A stretch of DNA of 64,000 bases from Candidatus Bartonella washoeensis Sb944nv (GTDB lineage: Bacteria; Pseudomonadota; Alphaproteobacteria; Rhizobiales; Rhizobiaceae): assembly GCF_000278135.1 (NCBI RefSeq), contig NZ_JH725022.1, forward strand, positions 380,186 through 444,185, read 5' to 3'. Under the pieces are notes generated by a model. The model was not told where the DNA came from and did not search any database. It was given only the letters and a program-made list of their open reading frames with translations. Shown in pieces: positions 10,301 to 18,094 of the stretch; the first letter of the stretch is position 1; every line of letters starts with the position of its first letter. A program made the translations under genes and the position numbers.

Positions 10301-11262
10301 ATCAACCTTCTGCTCAATTGAGCCAGGAGCTGTCAGTTTCTAACTTTTTAACCACTCCCTCTACGGATGCGGTGTTGTCGATGTCCGTGACACCAGGGCT
10401 TGTGTTTCACAATGAGTTGCAAACTGTACGTACAGGGCGAGGAACTCTAGATAGAAATAAGAAAAATACGGCGCTATGGACATATGCAATCAAGAGTAAA
10501 GAGAGTGTCGCTACAGGGCATATAGATTTTAAACTTGAGCAAACGGGTATTGTCTTAGGGGTAAGTGGTTTAAGCGAGTTAGCGGATGGAGAATTTTATA
10601 TTGGTGGTTTTGGCAGTTATGATCAAGCCCATGTCACGCATGCACGAGGTGGGATCAGTGGTATAAACACTTATAGCATCGGAGCTTATGCGACTTATTT
10701 TGACCATAGTGGATTGTATCTGGATGGTGTTTTGAAATACAATCAATATCAAACTAATCTGAAAGCTGTTTCCACGAATGGGTTAGACATTGAAGGAAAT
10801 TATAATCAATGGGCCGTTGGGTCGTCATTTGAAGCGGGTTATCGCTTTAAGATGGCTGGGAGCGGTTGGCTGCAACCTTATGCGCAATTCACGTGGTTGC
10901 AAGTTGAAGGTAAAGAGATCAAGCTCTCGAATGAGATGACTGGTGATATCAAACCTTTTATTTCCTTGCGCAGTGAGGTTGGCTTATCGTTAGGGTATGA
11001 ATTTGGATTGGGCAGAGATACATCATCTCTGGCTTACATTACGGCTGCATGGTTGCGTGAGAATAGAGATAACAATCACACGACGATTAATCAACAGCAT
11101 CAATTTACCACGGATTTGTCAGGGAATGCAGGTAAATTAGGATTTGGTTTGAGCAGTTTAGTCAGTGACAGATTAAAGCTTTATGCGGAAGCACATTATG
11201 TCAAGGGGCGTAAAACAAAGCAGGCTCTTCAAGGTATTTTGGGTGTGCGCTATAGTTTCTAA
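7384..11262 (+). CDS. Autotransporter (type Va), BafA-like, with two passenger modules
   Basis: Surface-exposed or secreted autotransporter, 1,292 aa. ATG 7384 is preceded by GGAGTGGAGA and opens the leader MQRKLRLSFWALMTSSFFVK, matching the leaders of its two neighbours. Passenger module 1 (about residues 50-410) has AIDA-type GG-x-Q/V repeats (VYGGEQ, LGQQNVYDGG, VFSGGKANTV) and ends in a pertactin-like segment (HTISIVDSGAEI, LITDKSGGAHF, GGAYMYSLQQR). Module 2 (about 495-860) repeats the whole pattern without a new signal peptide. A Ser/Pro-rich linker follows (about 861-1010), then a roughly 270-residue 12-strand barrel ending GVRYSF with the terminal Phe. Bartonella BafA (reported pro-angiogenic) and the inducible autotransporters share this plan; assignment to a named member is inference. 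The last 1,116 bp are nearly identical to the third gene. Confidence 0.88.
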   Translation: MQRKLRLSFWALMTSSFFVKVANTVALAAPGERPRIPVGLSGQLGEIGENIVSENLTVKNGQVEIVKKGETSKGIHIGKYGLQSVEYGGQTEEAKVYGGEQSILGEDSYAYNTEIHGKGETLGQQNVYDGGAAFFTDVMSGGEQNIDTWFGDEGGLAVDTKVFAAGVQNVFSGGKANTVTLEEGALQRVYTGGRVKTLTINDKANSLIYPGAVLEGEVKINDSGKLHLYAGDKGQQTKAEEIILNGKESKLYSVATEVNGSSTLIEKLSGQGSVIFTATSISTDSNKLNSYYSLLYIADLSGSIDFNLRVNFAERYGDYLVVEKGAGNHTISIVDSGAEITNSSFHTVDLITDKSGGAHFSLKNHSGEHGKQVEAVDGGAYMYSLQQRNGKNGEEKIWYLAVSEKPSASLITPSKTVLPITETLEKEEDIASLKDSIVSSYANDFTFYPDDFIMGQGGEILQSSVLSDDNTVYISDDGGTENPKWSFNNMVEGSGILYVEAGGFSKNTTVGDGGSEIVVEQGISESTIIYAGGKQRVEGGGSALKAEIYGGEQFVSGDGYVNGGVVGSSVYNTRIYGQGGILGQQNVYDDGLAVGTQIMNGGIQVLAKWFPDDDNFAQKSGGLAFNTEVFAGGMQRVFAGGEADTVILHSHAVQEVYSGGSVKNLTIEGKANSWVFAGAMLGGETTVHHSGKIHLYAGDDEEQTTVENINLEGEKARLYAIASGYEDARTHIQKLGGAGRVIFTSADSDLYYSRLYIDELSGSLHFKFHVSLAEGEGDSLFIQHGSGYHTISVVDSGIEIADPSSTNLDLITDQSGKAHFTLKKFSGAEISAVDGGTYMYGLKQREGDDENEKIWSLSAVFIDNVSFINGLPRSRNRAPRSLSQNQPVSVLSTVTIFENPAHEALGSKRNRVRFDHRRLPLAPLSVSLPEDRAVELSRPDGGHPSSDVQQQPAVSADASSLANQMLVRPSDQDQPSAQLSQELSVSNFLTTPSTDAVLSMSVTPGLVFHNELQTVRTGRGTLDRNKKNTALWTYAIKSKESVATGHIDFKLEQTGIVLGVSGLSELADGEFYIGGFGSYDQAHVTHARGGISGINTYSIGAYATYFDHSGLYLDGVLKYNQYQTNLKAVSTNGLDIEGNYNQWAVGSSFEAGYRFKMAGSGWLQPYAQFTWLQVEGKEIKLSNEMTGDIKPFISLRSEVGLSLGYEFGLGRDTSSLAYITAAWLRENRDNNHTTINQQHQFTTDLSGNAGKLGFGLSSLVSDRLKLYAEAHYVKGRKTKQALQGILGVRYSF
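10147..11262 (+). repeat. 1,116-bp near-identical repeat, copy A (linker plus barrel)
   Basis: From GCTCCTTTGAGTGTTTC to the stop codon this matches 16053-17168 with no indels. I count about 20 mismatches, most of them in the linker and start of the barrel; only about three fall after roughly 10,630. Upstream of the boundary the two genes diverge sharply. This pattern points to recent gene conversion or recombination rather than shared age. Confidence 0.9.
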
Positions 11263-11632
11263 CGCGCTGTTTTTTTCTTTGACCAATCCTTAGCTTATGG
11301 CTAATTTTAAAATGAAGCACTCAGTTAAACGTGCTCGGGAAATAATTTGTGAGAGAAGAAAGATTTTTATAATAAGTTATATACCTCATAATGGTTTTTT
11401 CTCGTATTTTATTCTTTCTCTTTGATAAAATTGGGGGTGGGCGGTCAAAAAAGCAATGGAGGCACTGCCTTACACTCTCCATTAAACAAAAATTTGGTCA
11501 AATACAAAGAGTAATTTTTATAATATTAATAAAGTGTTAAAGAGAATTCTTAAAAGTTTAGGTTGAAAATAAATTTTGCAGAGCTAATTACCTTTGATGT
11601 CTACTCAGACGTGAAAGGGGGAGGATATAGTT
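11263..11632. other. Intergenic region between autotransporters 1 and 2
   Basis: About 370 bp, no ORF. A short stem TTAGC-ttatg-GCTAA followed by TTTT (11290-11308) could be a weak terminator for the first gene. The stretch about 11335-11460 (GAGAGAAGAAA, then TTCTTTCTCTTTGAT, then GCAATGGAGGCACT) resembles the 3' flank of the third gene at about 17245-17405, showing that the duplicated unit includes downstream sequence. The promoter of gene 2 is expected in the AT-rich part about 11510-11590 but cannot be fixed. Confidence 0.5.
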
Positions 11633-14197
11633 ATGCAATATAAGTGGAAACAAGGCTATTGGGTACTCATGATTAGCAGCTGTTTTATTCAAGCAGCTGT
11701 TGCAGATGAGGGCGGGACGTTGTTTTTTTGTCAACCTTCGAATTATAGCATAAATGAGAAAATATTCCATAGTCAAAACAATGGAGATATGAGAACAGGT
11801 AAATGCATAAAGATTAGGGCATCTAAAAGTGATACCATTGTCGAAGTAGGTGGCGGGTCAGGGGCTTTTGAAATGCCTAATGATATTGCTACGGATAAGA
11901 GTAGTGAAATATTAGCCAGAAAAATGCAGGTTTCAGTTGGCAAGAGTACTGGCAATACCGAATTCTATGCGCAAGAAAAAAATATTGCTGGGCGTAAAAA
12001 TCCTGAACTCATTTTTGTTAATGATGGGGCATTTTTGGAAAATTTTGTGCTCGATAATAATGGTAAAGCTTATTTTTCAAATAATGGTAAGATAGATAGT
12101 CCGGGGCTATCTATAAATAACACGGTTAGAAATGGTGGAGAGATCTATGTTTATGCAGGAGGTATTAGTGAGAATAGCAAAATTGAACATGGAGGAACTG
12201 AAACTGTTCAGGCTTCAAAAGGAAAACAAGGTTTTTCAAAAAATGCTATCGTTAAAGAAGGTGGGCGGCAAAATGTTAGGAATGGAGGAAAAGTAGAAGG
12301 GACGAAAATCTATGGTGGTGAGCAGCTTATTTTCGGGGAGGGTGATATCGGAGGACAGATTAAAGGAAGTAGTGCTGCGGATACAGTAGTTTATGGTCAA
12401 GGCAAAACACTAGGACAACAGAAGATATACGATGGGGGAAGTGCTTGGAATACGAAAGTTATGCAAGGAGGTGTACAAGAGGTTGCAAAAAAGTCTCAAA
12501 GCACCAAAAGTGGTGGTTTTGCGTTTGATACACAAATCTTTGGTGGTGGTAAACAGCGTGTCTTAGAAGGAGGGAAAGCTATAGGCGTCTCTTTAAATGA
12601 GACGGCTATTCAGGAAATATATGCTGATGGTTCTGTGAAAAATCTAACGATTAATGATGAAGCAAAATCATGGGTGCGTGCAGGAGCAACATTAGAAGGG
12701 AAAACCCTTGTAAATCATTCTGGACAGCTTCATTTTTATGCTGGAAATGATCAACACCGTACCACATTAGAAGACGTTATTTTAAATGGACAAGATACAA
12801 AATTATACTCCATTACAGGAGAGTTTGATGGAAAAAGCTCTCGCATTCAGAAATTAAGTGGTGAGGGGAGTGTTATTTTTGCATTTACTGGCTCTGATCC
12901 TTATTATTCTCAGCTTCATGTTAATAATCTTTCCGGAAGTTTACATTTTAAATTCAATACCACTCTTGCACGGAACCGTGGTGATTATCTCTTTGTTGAA
13001 AATGGAAAAGGTCATCACACAATAAGTGTTGCTGACTCTGGAGTTGAAATCACGGATCCTTTTTCAAATAAGCGTGATTTAATTACTGATCAAAGCGGTG
13101 GAGCGCAGTTTACTCTGACAGATCTCTCGGGTGAAAAAATTAATGCTATCGATGGTGGAACCTATATATATGATTTGAAAGAGAGAAAAGACAAAAATGG
13201 AAAAGTTTGGTTTTTGACTGCGGACCGCATTAGTGGACCAGAATCTTCACTTCCTAATCCAACAGATCCGTTAGCTCCTGCGTCAACAACTCCTTCAGTT
13301 GATGCAGTGCTTTCTCTAGCGGTAGCTCCTGGGCTTATTTTTAACAATGAGCTGCAAATTGCGCGTACTGGCAGAGGAATTCTGGATCAGAATAGGAAAA
13401 ATACAGATTTATGGGCTTATGCGATTAAGAGCAGAGAACGCATTGCTACAGGTCATACACATTTTAAGCTTGAGCAAACAGGTATAGTGTTCGGCGTTGA
13501 TCATTTAAACGAACTAACACATGGAGATTTGTATGTTGGTGGTTTCGGCAGTTATGATCAGGTACGCGTTGCTCATGCACGAGGTGGTGATAGTGATATA
13601 AGCAGTTATAGCATTGGAACTTACGCAACTTATTTTGATAATCGCGGATGGTATATGGATGGTGTTTTGAAATATAATTATTACAGAGATAATTTGAAAG
13701 CTATTTCAACGAACGGTTTAGCTATTCAAAGTGATTATAATCAGTGGGCGATAGGTGGATCATTTGAGATTGGTTGTCGTTTTGAGACGGCACAGAGAGG
13801 TTGGATGCAGCCTTATATCAAACTAACAGGAATGCAGGCTGAAGGTAAAAAAATCGAGCTTTCCAACGGAATGACAGGTGATATAAGTTCATTAAATTCA
13901 TTCCGTAGTGAAGTTGGGTTAACAGCAAGTCATGAATTTATTGTTGGTACAGAAAATTCATTAACGGCTTATATTACGGCAGCTTGGTTGCGTGAGAATA
14001 TAAATAATAATCATACGACAATTAATAACCGGTATCAATTTATCACGGACTTATCAGGAAATGCGGGTAAATTAGGAATAGGTTTGAACAGTTTTGTTAA
14101 TGACAAATTAAAACTTTATGTGGAAGCGCATTATCTGAAAGGGCATAAGATTAAGCAGTCCCTTCAAGGTATATTTGGATTACGTTATAGTTTTTAA
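11633..14197 (+). CDS. Autotransporter (type Va), BafA-like, single passenger
   Basis: 854 aa. ATG 11633 lies 8 nt after a strong GGGGGAGG. The leader MQYKWKQGYWVLMISSCFIQ is a signal peptide with cleavage likely near AAVADE. The passenger (about residues 30-530) has AIDA-type repeats (GGEIYVYAGGISENSKIEHG, IYGGEQLIFGEG, LGQQKIYDGGSAWNTKVMQG) and closes with a pertactin-like segment (GHHTISVADSGVEI, DGGTYIYDLKER, VWFLTAD). The linker is short (PNPTDPLAPASTTPS), unlike the roughly 150-residue linkers of its neighbours. The barrel (about 590-854) ends GLRYSF. It is clearly homologous to the barrels of the other two but much more divergent, so this copy has escaped the homogenisation seen between genes 1 and 3. 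Confidence 0.88.
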   Translation: MQYKWKQGYWVLMISSCFIQAAVADEGGTLFFCQPSNYSINEKIFHSQNNGDMRTGKCIKIRASKSDTIVEVGGGSGAFEMPNDIATDKSSEILARKMQVSVGKSTGNTEFYAQEKNIAGRKNPELIFVNDGAFLENFVLDNNGKAYFSNNGKIDSPGLSINNTVRNGGEIYVYAGGISENSKIEHGGTETVQASKGKQGFSKNAIVKEGGRQNVRNGGKVEGTKIYGGEQLIFGEGDIGGQIKGSSAADTVVYGQGKTLGQQKIYDGGSAWNTKVMQGGVQEVAKKSQSTKSGGFAFDTQIFGGGKQRVLEGGKAIGVSLNETAIQEIYADGSVKNLTINDEAKSWVRAGATLEGKTLVNHSGQLHFYAGNDQHRTTLEDVILNGQDTKLYSITGEFDGKSSRIQKLSGEGSVIFAFTGSDPYYSQLHVNNLSGSLHFKFNTTLARNRGDYLFVENGKGHHTISVADSGVEITDPFSNKRDLITDQSGGAQFTLTDLSGEKINAIDGGTYIYDLKERKDKNGKVWFLTADRISGPESSLPNPTDPLAPASTTPSVDAVLSLAVAPGLIFNNELQIARTGRGILDQNRKNTDLWAYAIKSRERIATGHTHFKLEQTGIVFGVDHLNELTHGDLYVGGFGSYDQVRVAHARGGDSDISSYSIGTYATYFDNRGWYMDGVLKYNYYRDNLKAISTNGLAIQSDYNQWAIGGSFEIGCRFETAQRGWMQPYIKLTGMQAEGKKIELSNGMTGDISSLNSFRSEVGLTASHEFIVGTENSLTAYITAAWLRENINNNHTTINNRYQFITDLSGNAGKLGIGLNSFVNDKLKLYVEAHYLKGHKIKQSLQGIFGLRYSF

Positions 14198-14254
14198 ATA
14201 TACGTTTTACGCACTGGTTAATCTGAGATCTCATTATTTTCATGAGCTAAATAT

Positions 14255-14292
14255 TCAATGTCTATACACTCTTGAGAATGTATAGACATTGA
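14255..14292. terminator. Perfect 14-bp inverted repeat downstream of autotransporter 2
   Basis: Arms TCAATGTCTATACA (14255-14268) and TGTATAGACATTGA (14279-14292) pair perfectly across a 10-nt loop. No T-run follows, so factor-independent termination is uncertain; it could be an RNA-stability or bidirectional element. It lies about 60 nt after the stop. Confidence 0.55.
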
Positions 14293-14350
14293 TGGTGATC
14301 TTACACTCTCTTAAAGGCAATATCAGTTTTTCAATGATTATTATAAGTCT

Positions 14351-14394
14351 TGCAAATTATGCTTTGAATACAAAGGCATAATTTGCATTTTTTT
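14351..14394 (+). terminator. Rho-independent terminator after autotransporter 2
   Basis: Arms TGCAAATTATGCTTTG (14351-14366) and CAAAGGCATAATTTGCA (14371-14387) pair with one bulged base across a short AATA loop, followed by a run of seven T. It ends transcription of gene 2, so gene 3 should have its own promoter. Confidence 0.8.
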
Positions 14395-14582
14395 GAGTTA
14401 TACAGCCTCAGACTAGAAGCTTCTTTTTGACGTAATTTTACAATTAATAGTTGTAATTGCAGCAAATAATACACCTAAAAATTGCATTTAACCATAAATA
14501 AAACACATTACGATACAATCTACAAGAGACTACCTGCGTAATTGCGGGATGTTGTCTAATAATTTAGAGTGGAGTGTGGATG

Positions 14583-17168
14583 ATGCGACATAAATGCAAA
14601 TTGAGTTTTTCAGTATTGATGATTAGTAGTTGTCTCGTGCAATTCGCAAGTGCGGTTGAAAGCAAGAATGGGGCACTAACAAGGATGACAAGTGTGACGA
14701 ATGGGAGGAAGGTGCAAAAAGGTTCAGCGTTAATTACATTTCTGGTCAGTAATAATATTTCAATCGAGGATGGCGGTGTAGAGGTTGTCGATAATGGTGG
14801 CACTTCTATGGGAGCCACTATTGAAACAGGTGGAAAACAGATAGTTACGCGCCAAGGAACTGCGATGGGGACTAAAGTTAATGGGGGTAGGCAGTTTGTT
14901 TTTGAGGAGAGTCCTGTAAATCTTGAAAGCGTAGGGAAACCAAGCAGTGCTTATGATGCCACAATTTCTAGTGGAAATGGAGGAGTTATAGGGCAGCAAA
15001 ATATATATGATAGTGGAAAAGCTTGGAATACGAAAGTTATGAGTGGAGGTGAACAAAATCTTTATATGGGGGACAAGAAAACGGGTGGCGGTTTTGCACA
15101 AAATACCATGGTTTCAGGGAATGGTAGGCAGCACGTTTTAGAAGAAGGAACAGCTGCTAATACTACCTTAAAAGATAAAGCTACTCAAGTTGTATATCCG
15201 GGTGGGATTGTGGATGGCTTAACGATTACTGACTCTGCCAGTTCGTGGTTATATGTTGGTGCTGAAGTAAGTGGGAATATAGAGGTCAATGGTAGAGGAC
15301 ATCTTTATTTGTATGCTGGCGATAGAACAAATCATATGACAAAAGAAAGGGTTTCTATAAAGGGAAGAAGTGATGAAGTACTATCTTCTGTTGGGATGCG
15401 GCATAACAAAGATAAATCTCGGATTGATATGGATAGTTTAAGTGGGAATGAAGGAACTGTTCATTTTACTTCTGTCCCATATGATCCGCGTCATATTTCC
15501 CTTCATGTTGCACATTTGTCAGGTAATTTACATTTTTATTTCAATATTAGTGCCACAGGTGATAGCAGCGATTACTTATTGATTGACAATGGTACAGGTA
15601 ATCACAAAATAACCGTTTCCGATTCTGGTCGGGAAATTACACCTCTTTTCTCGCAAACGAGTAGCTTCACTACCCAGCTTAATTTGGTTACTGATAGAAG
15701 TCAAAACGAAGGAGCTAATTTTACTCTAGAAAATCACCTTGGTAAGGAAATTACAACTATTGATGGTGGAACTTATATTTACAGTTTGTATAAAAGAAAG
15801 AGATGTGCTGATTCTAATGGTAATTTCACAATTTGGTATTTAGGTATAAGTAATGCAAGCGCGGTCCGTGCGAATACTTCCTCTCAGTGTGTAAATCAGA
15901 AATCTAAGATTTCTGTTGTTACGTCTAGTAATATGGACACTCGTACGCAGTCTCATCAGAAGCGCCCTGCATCTCGTAATGGTAAAGGGAAAGGAAAGGA
16001 GACGACCCTTTTAAGACCTCCACGGCATTTGAGAGAGGCTCAGCAAGATCCTGCTCCTTTGAGTGTTTCATTACCAGAAGATCGAGCTATTGAGTTGTCA
16101 CGTCCAGATGGTAGGCATCCTTCTTCTGATGTGCAACAGCAGCCTGCTGTTTCTGCAGATGCTTCCTCTTTAGCTGATCAGATGCTTGTGCGCCCAAGTG
16201 ATCAAGATCAACCTTCTGCACAATTGAACCAGGAGCTGTCAGTTTCTGACTTTTTAACCACTCCCTCTACGGATGCGGTGTTGTCGATGTCCGTGACACC
16301 AGGGCTTGTGTTTCACAATGAGTTGCAAACTGTACGTACAGGGCGAGGAACTCTAGATAGAAATAAGAAAAATACGGCGCTATGGACATATGCGATCAAG
16401 AGTAAAGAGACTGTCGTTGCAGAGCATATAGATTTTAAACTTGAGCAAACGGGTATCGTCTTAGGGATAAGTGGTTTAAGCGAGTTAGCGGATGGGGAAT
16501 TTTATATTGGTGGTTTTGGCAGTTATGATCAAGCCCATGTCACGCATGCACGAGGTGGGATCAGTGGTATAAACACTTATAGCATCGGAGCTTATGCAAC
16601 TTATTTTGACCATAGTGGATTGTATCTGGACGGTGTTTTGAAATACAATCAATATCAAACTAATCTGAAAGCTGTTTCCACGAATGGGTTAGACATTGAA
16701 GGAAATTATAATCAATGGGCCGTTGGGTCGTCATTTGAAGCGGGTTATCGCTTTAAGATGGCTGGGAGCGGTTGGCTGCAACCTTATGCGCAATTCACGT
16801 GGTTGCAAGTTGAAGGCAAAGAGATCAAGCTCTCGAATGAGATGACTGGTGATATCAAACCTTTTATTTCCTTGCGCAGTGAGGTTGGCTTATCGTTAGG
16901 GTATGAATTTGGATTGGGCAGAGATACATCATCTCTGGCTTACATTACGGCTGCATGGTTGCGTGAGAATAGAGATAACAATCACACGACGATTAATCAA
17001 CAGCATCAATTTACCACGGATTTGTCAGGGAATGCAGGTAAATTAGGATTTGGTTTGAGCAGTTTAGTCAGTGACAGATTAAAGCTTTATGCGGAAGCAC
17101 ATTATGTCAAGGGGCGTAAAACAAAGCAGGCTCTTCAAGGTATTTTGGGTGTGCGCTATAGTTTCTAA
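14583..17168 (+). CDS. Autotransporter (type Va), BafA-like, single passenger
   Basis: 861 aa from ATG 14583; ATG 14580 and GTG 14574 are alternatives. The chosen start aligns the leader MRHKCKLSFSVLMISSCLVQ with its neighbours, and a GGAG lies upstream. The passenger (about residues 45-430) has AIDA-type GG repeats (GGVEVVDNGGTSMGATIETG, IGQQNIYDSGKAWNTKVMSG) and a closing pertactin-like segment (GNHKITVSDSGREI, DGGTYIYSLYKR). The linker (about 435-575) is basic then Ser/Pro-rich (KRPASRNGKGKGKE). The barrel ends GVRYSF and is almost identical at DNA level to that of gene 1, while the passengers differ strongly. BafA-like by leader and repeat style; the exact orthologue cannot be named from sequence alone. 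Confidence 0.88.
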   Translation: MRHKCKLSFSVLMISSCLVQFASAVESKNGALTRMTSVTNGRKVQKGSALITFLVSNNISIEDGGVEVVDNGGTSMGATIETGGKQIVTRQGTAMGTKVNGGRQFVFEESPVNLESVGKPSSAYDATISSGNGGVIGQQNIYDSGKAWNTKVMSGGEQNLYMGDKKTGGGFAQNTMVSGNGRQHVLEEGTAANTTLKDKATQVVYPGGIVDGLTITDSASSWLYVGAEVSGNIEVNGRGHLYLYAGDRTNHMTKERVSIKGRSDEVLSSVGMRHNKDKSRIDMDSLSGNEGTVHFTSVPYDPRHISLHVAHLSGNLHFYFNISATGDSSDYLLIDNGTGNHKITVSDSGREITPLFSQTSSFTTQLNLVTDRSQNEGANFTLENHLGKEITTIDGGTYIYSLYKRKRCADSNGNFTIWYLGISNASAVRANTSSQCVNQKSKISVVTSSNMDTRTQSHQKRPASRNGKGKGKETTLLRPPRHLREAQQDPAPLSVSLPEDRAIELSRPDGRHPSSDVQQQPAVSADASSLADQMLVRPSDQDQPSAQLNQELSVSDFLTTPSTDAVLSMSVTPGLVFHNELQTVRTGRGTLDRNKKNTALWTYAIKSKETVVAEHIDFKLEQTGIVLGISGLSELADGEFYIGGFGSYDQAHVTHARGGISGINTYSIGAYATYFDHSGLYLDGVLKYNQYQTNLKAVSTNGLDIEGNYNQWAVGSSFEAGYRFKMAGSGWLQPYAQFTWLQVEGKEIKLSNEMTGDIKPFISLRSEVGLSLGYEFGLGRDTSSLAYITAAWLRENRDNNHTTINQQHQFTTDLSGNAGKLGFGLSSLVSDRLKLYAEAHYVKGRKTKQALQGILGVRYSF
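16053..17168 (+). repeat. 1,116-bp near-identical repeat, copy B (linker plus barrel)
   Basis: Partner of 10147-11262: same length, same frame, no indels. Amino-acid differences are confined to the linker and first barrel residues (for example V/I, G/R, N/D, S/N, KESVATGH versus KETVVAEH); from about 16,500 to the stop the proteins are the same. These direct repeats lie 5.9 kb apart and could recombine to delete gene 2. Confidence 0.9.
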
Positions 17169-17571
17169 CAGTATGTTTTCTCTCTGTTTAGCTTTAAATG
17201 TGGAGGTGTTTTGCACGCAGCCATTTGGTATCTGGATAATGTTCTTTGAGAGAAGAAAACTTGTTATTAAAGTCTGTATGCTTTGCTGCATGTTATGTTT
17301 TTGCTTATATTTTTTCTTTCTCTTTGATGAGAAATCTTTAAGGGGAGGGGTATCGCGGGCTACGCAAAGAGATTTGACTTTTGTAAAAAAGGCAATGGCA
17401 CTATTCTGAAGGCATCAGGTACCATTGGCATTTCTATTTTATTGAAATTTACTTTATGATTAGTGATGCGTTTTTGAAAATTCGTGCGCATTTTCTCAGA
17501 GTCACTTGGCAAGAGGATTCTTGCTCGCTATAGAACAGCGAGATAATATTGTGAATAATAAAGGTGGTCAA
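17169..17571. other. Intergenic region between autotransporter 3 and ndk
   Basis: About 400 bp, no supported gene. It contains the 3'-flank homology to the region after gene 1 (GAGAGAAGAAAA near 17250 and TTTCTTTCTCTTTGATGA near 17320). Nearer ndk is a 6-bp hairpin CTCGCT...AGCGAG (17524-17542), possibly in the ndk 5' UTR. Confidence 0.45.
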
Positions 17572-17994
17572 ATGGCTGTAGAACGAACTTTTTCAATGAT
17601 TAAACCAGATGCAACCCGTCGTAGTTTAACAGGAGCGATTACAAAAATGCTTGAAGATGCAGGGTTGCGTGTTGTCGCATCGAAACGTGTGTGGATGAGC
17701 AAGCGTGAAGCTGAGAAATTTTATGCTGTTCATCAAGAACGCCCATTTTTCAGCGAATTGGTTGAGTTTATGTCTTCTGGACCAACAATTGTGCAAGTTT
17801 TAGAAGGCGAGAATGCAATAGCGAAAAACCGTGAAGTGATGGGTGCTACGAATCCTACAGAAGCAGAGGAAGGGACAATTCGTAAAATCCATGCTTTGTC
17901 GATTGGTGAAAATTCTGTCCATGGTTCAGATAGTGCTGAAACCGCAAAAACAGAAATCGCTTTTTGGTTTTCTGAAATGGAAATTGTTGGTTAA
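17572..17994 (+). CDS. ndk: Nucleoside diphosphate kinase
   Basis: Transfers the gamma-phosphate of ATP to NDPs through a phospho-histidine to balance NTP pools. 140 aa, the usual length, starting [18 protein letters not shown] at ATG 17572 with AAGGTGG 6-12 nt upstream; a GTG-type extension to 17506 is not supported by the family. Signatures: N-terminal TFSMIKPDA, the [14 protein letters not shown] region, [14 protein letters not shown], and the active-site loop [16 protein letters not shown] carrying the catalytic His. Followed by a strong terminator. In rhizobia ndk is commonly close to holC; here the MFS gene and the autotransporter array lie between them. Confidence 0.97.
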   Translation: MAVERTFSMIKPDATRRSLTGAITKMLEDAGLRVVASKRVWMSKREAEKFYAVHQERPFFSELVEFMSSGPTIVQVLEGENAIAKNREVMGATNPTEAEEGTIRKIHALSIGENSVHGSDSAETAKTEIAFWFSEMEIVG

Positions 17995-18020
17995 TAAGAG
18001 CGCATATAACAACCAAAGGG

Positions 18021-18050
18021 TCCCGAAATGTATGTTTCGGGATTTTTTTT
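18021..18050 (+). terminator. Rho-independent terminator after ndk
   Basis: Perfect 8-bp stem TCCCGAAA/TTTCGGGA with a 6-nt loop, followed by eight T. It lies 27 nt after the ndk stop, between ndk and the convergent pgsA. Confidence 0.93.
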
Positions 18051-18094
18051 ATGAGGCTATAGATTTCTTTAAAAGAGTGTTTTTTTACAATTTT

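Noticed and set aside
17089-17409. 106-aa plus-strand ORF overlapping the end of autotransporter 3
   Set aside because: Starts inside the barrel in another frame; the hydrophobic look comes from T-rich sequence.
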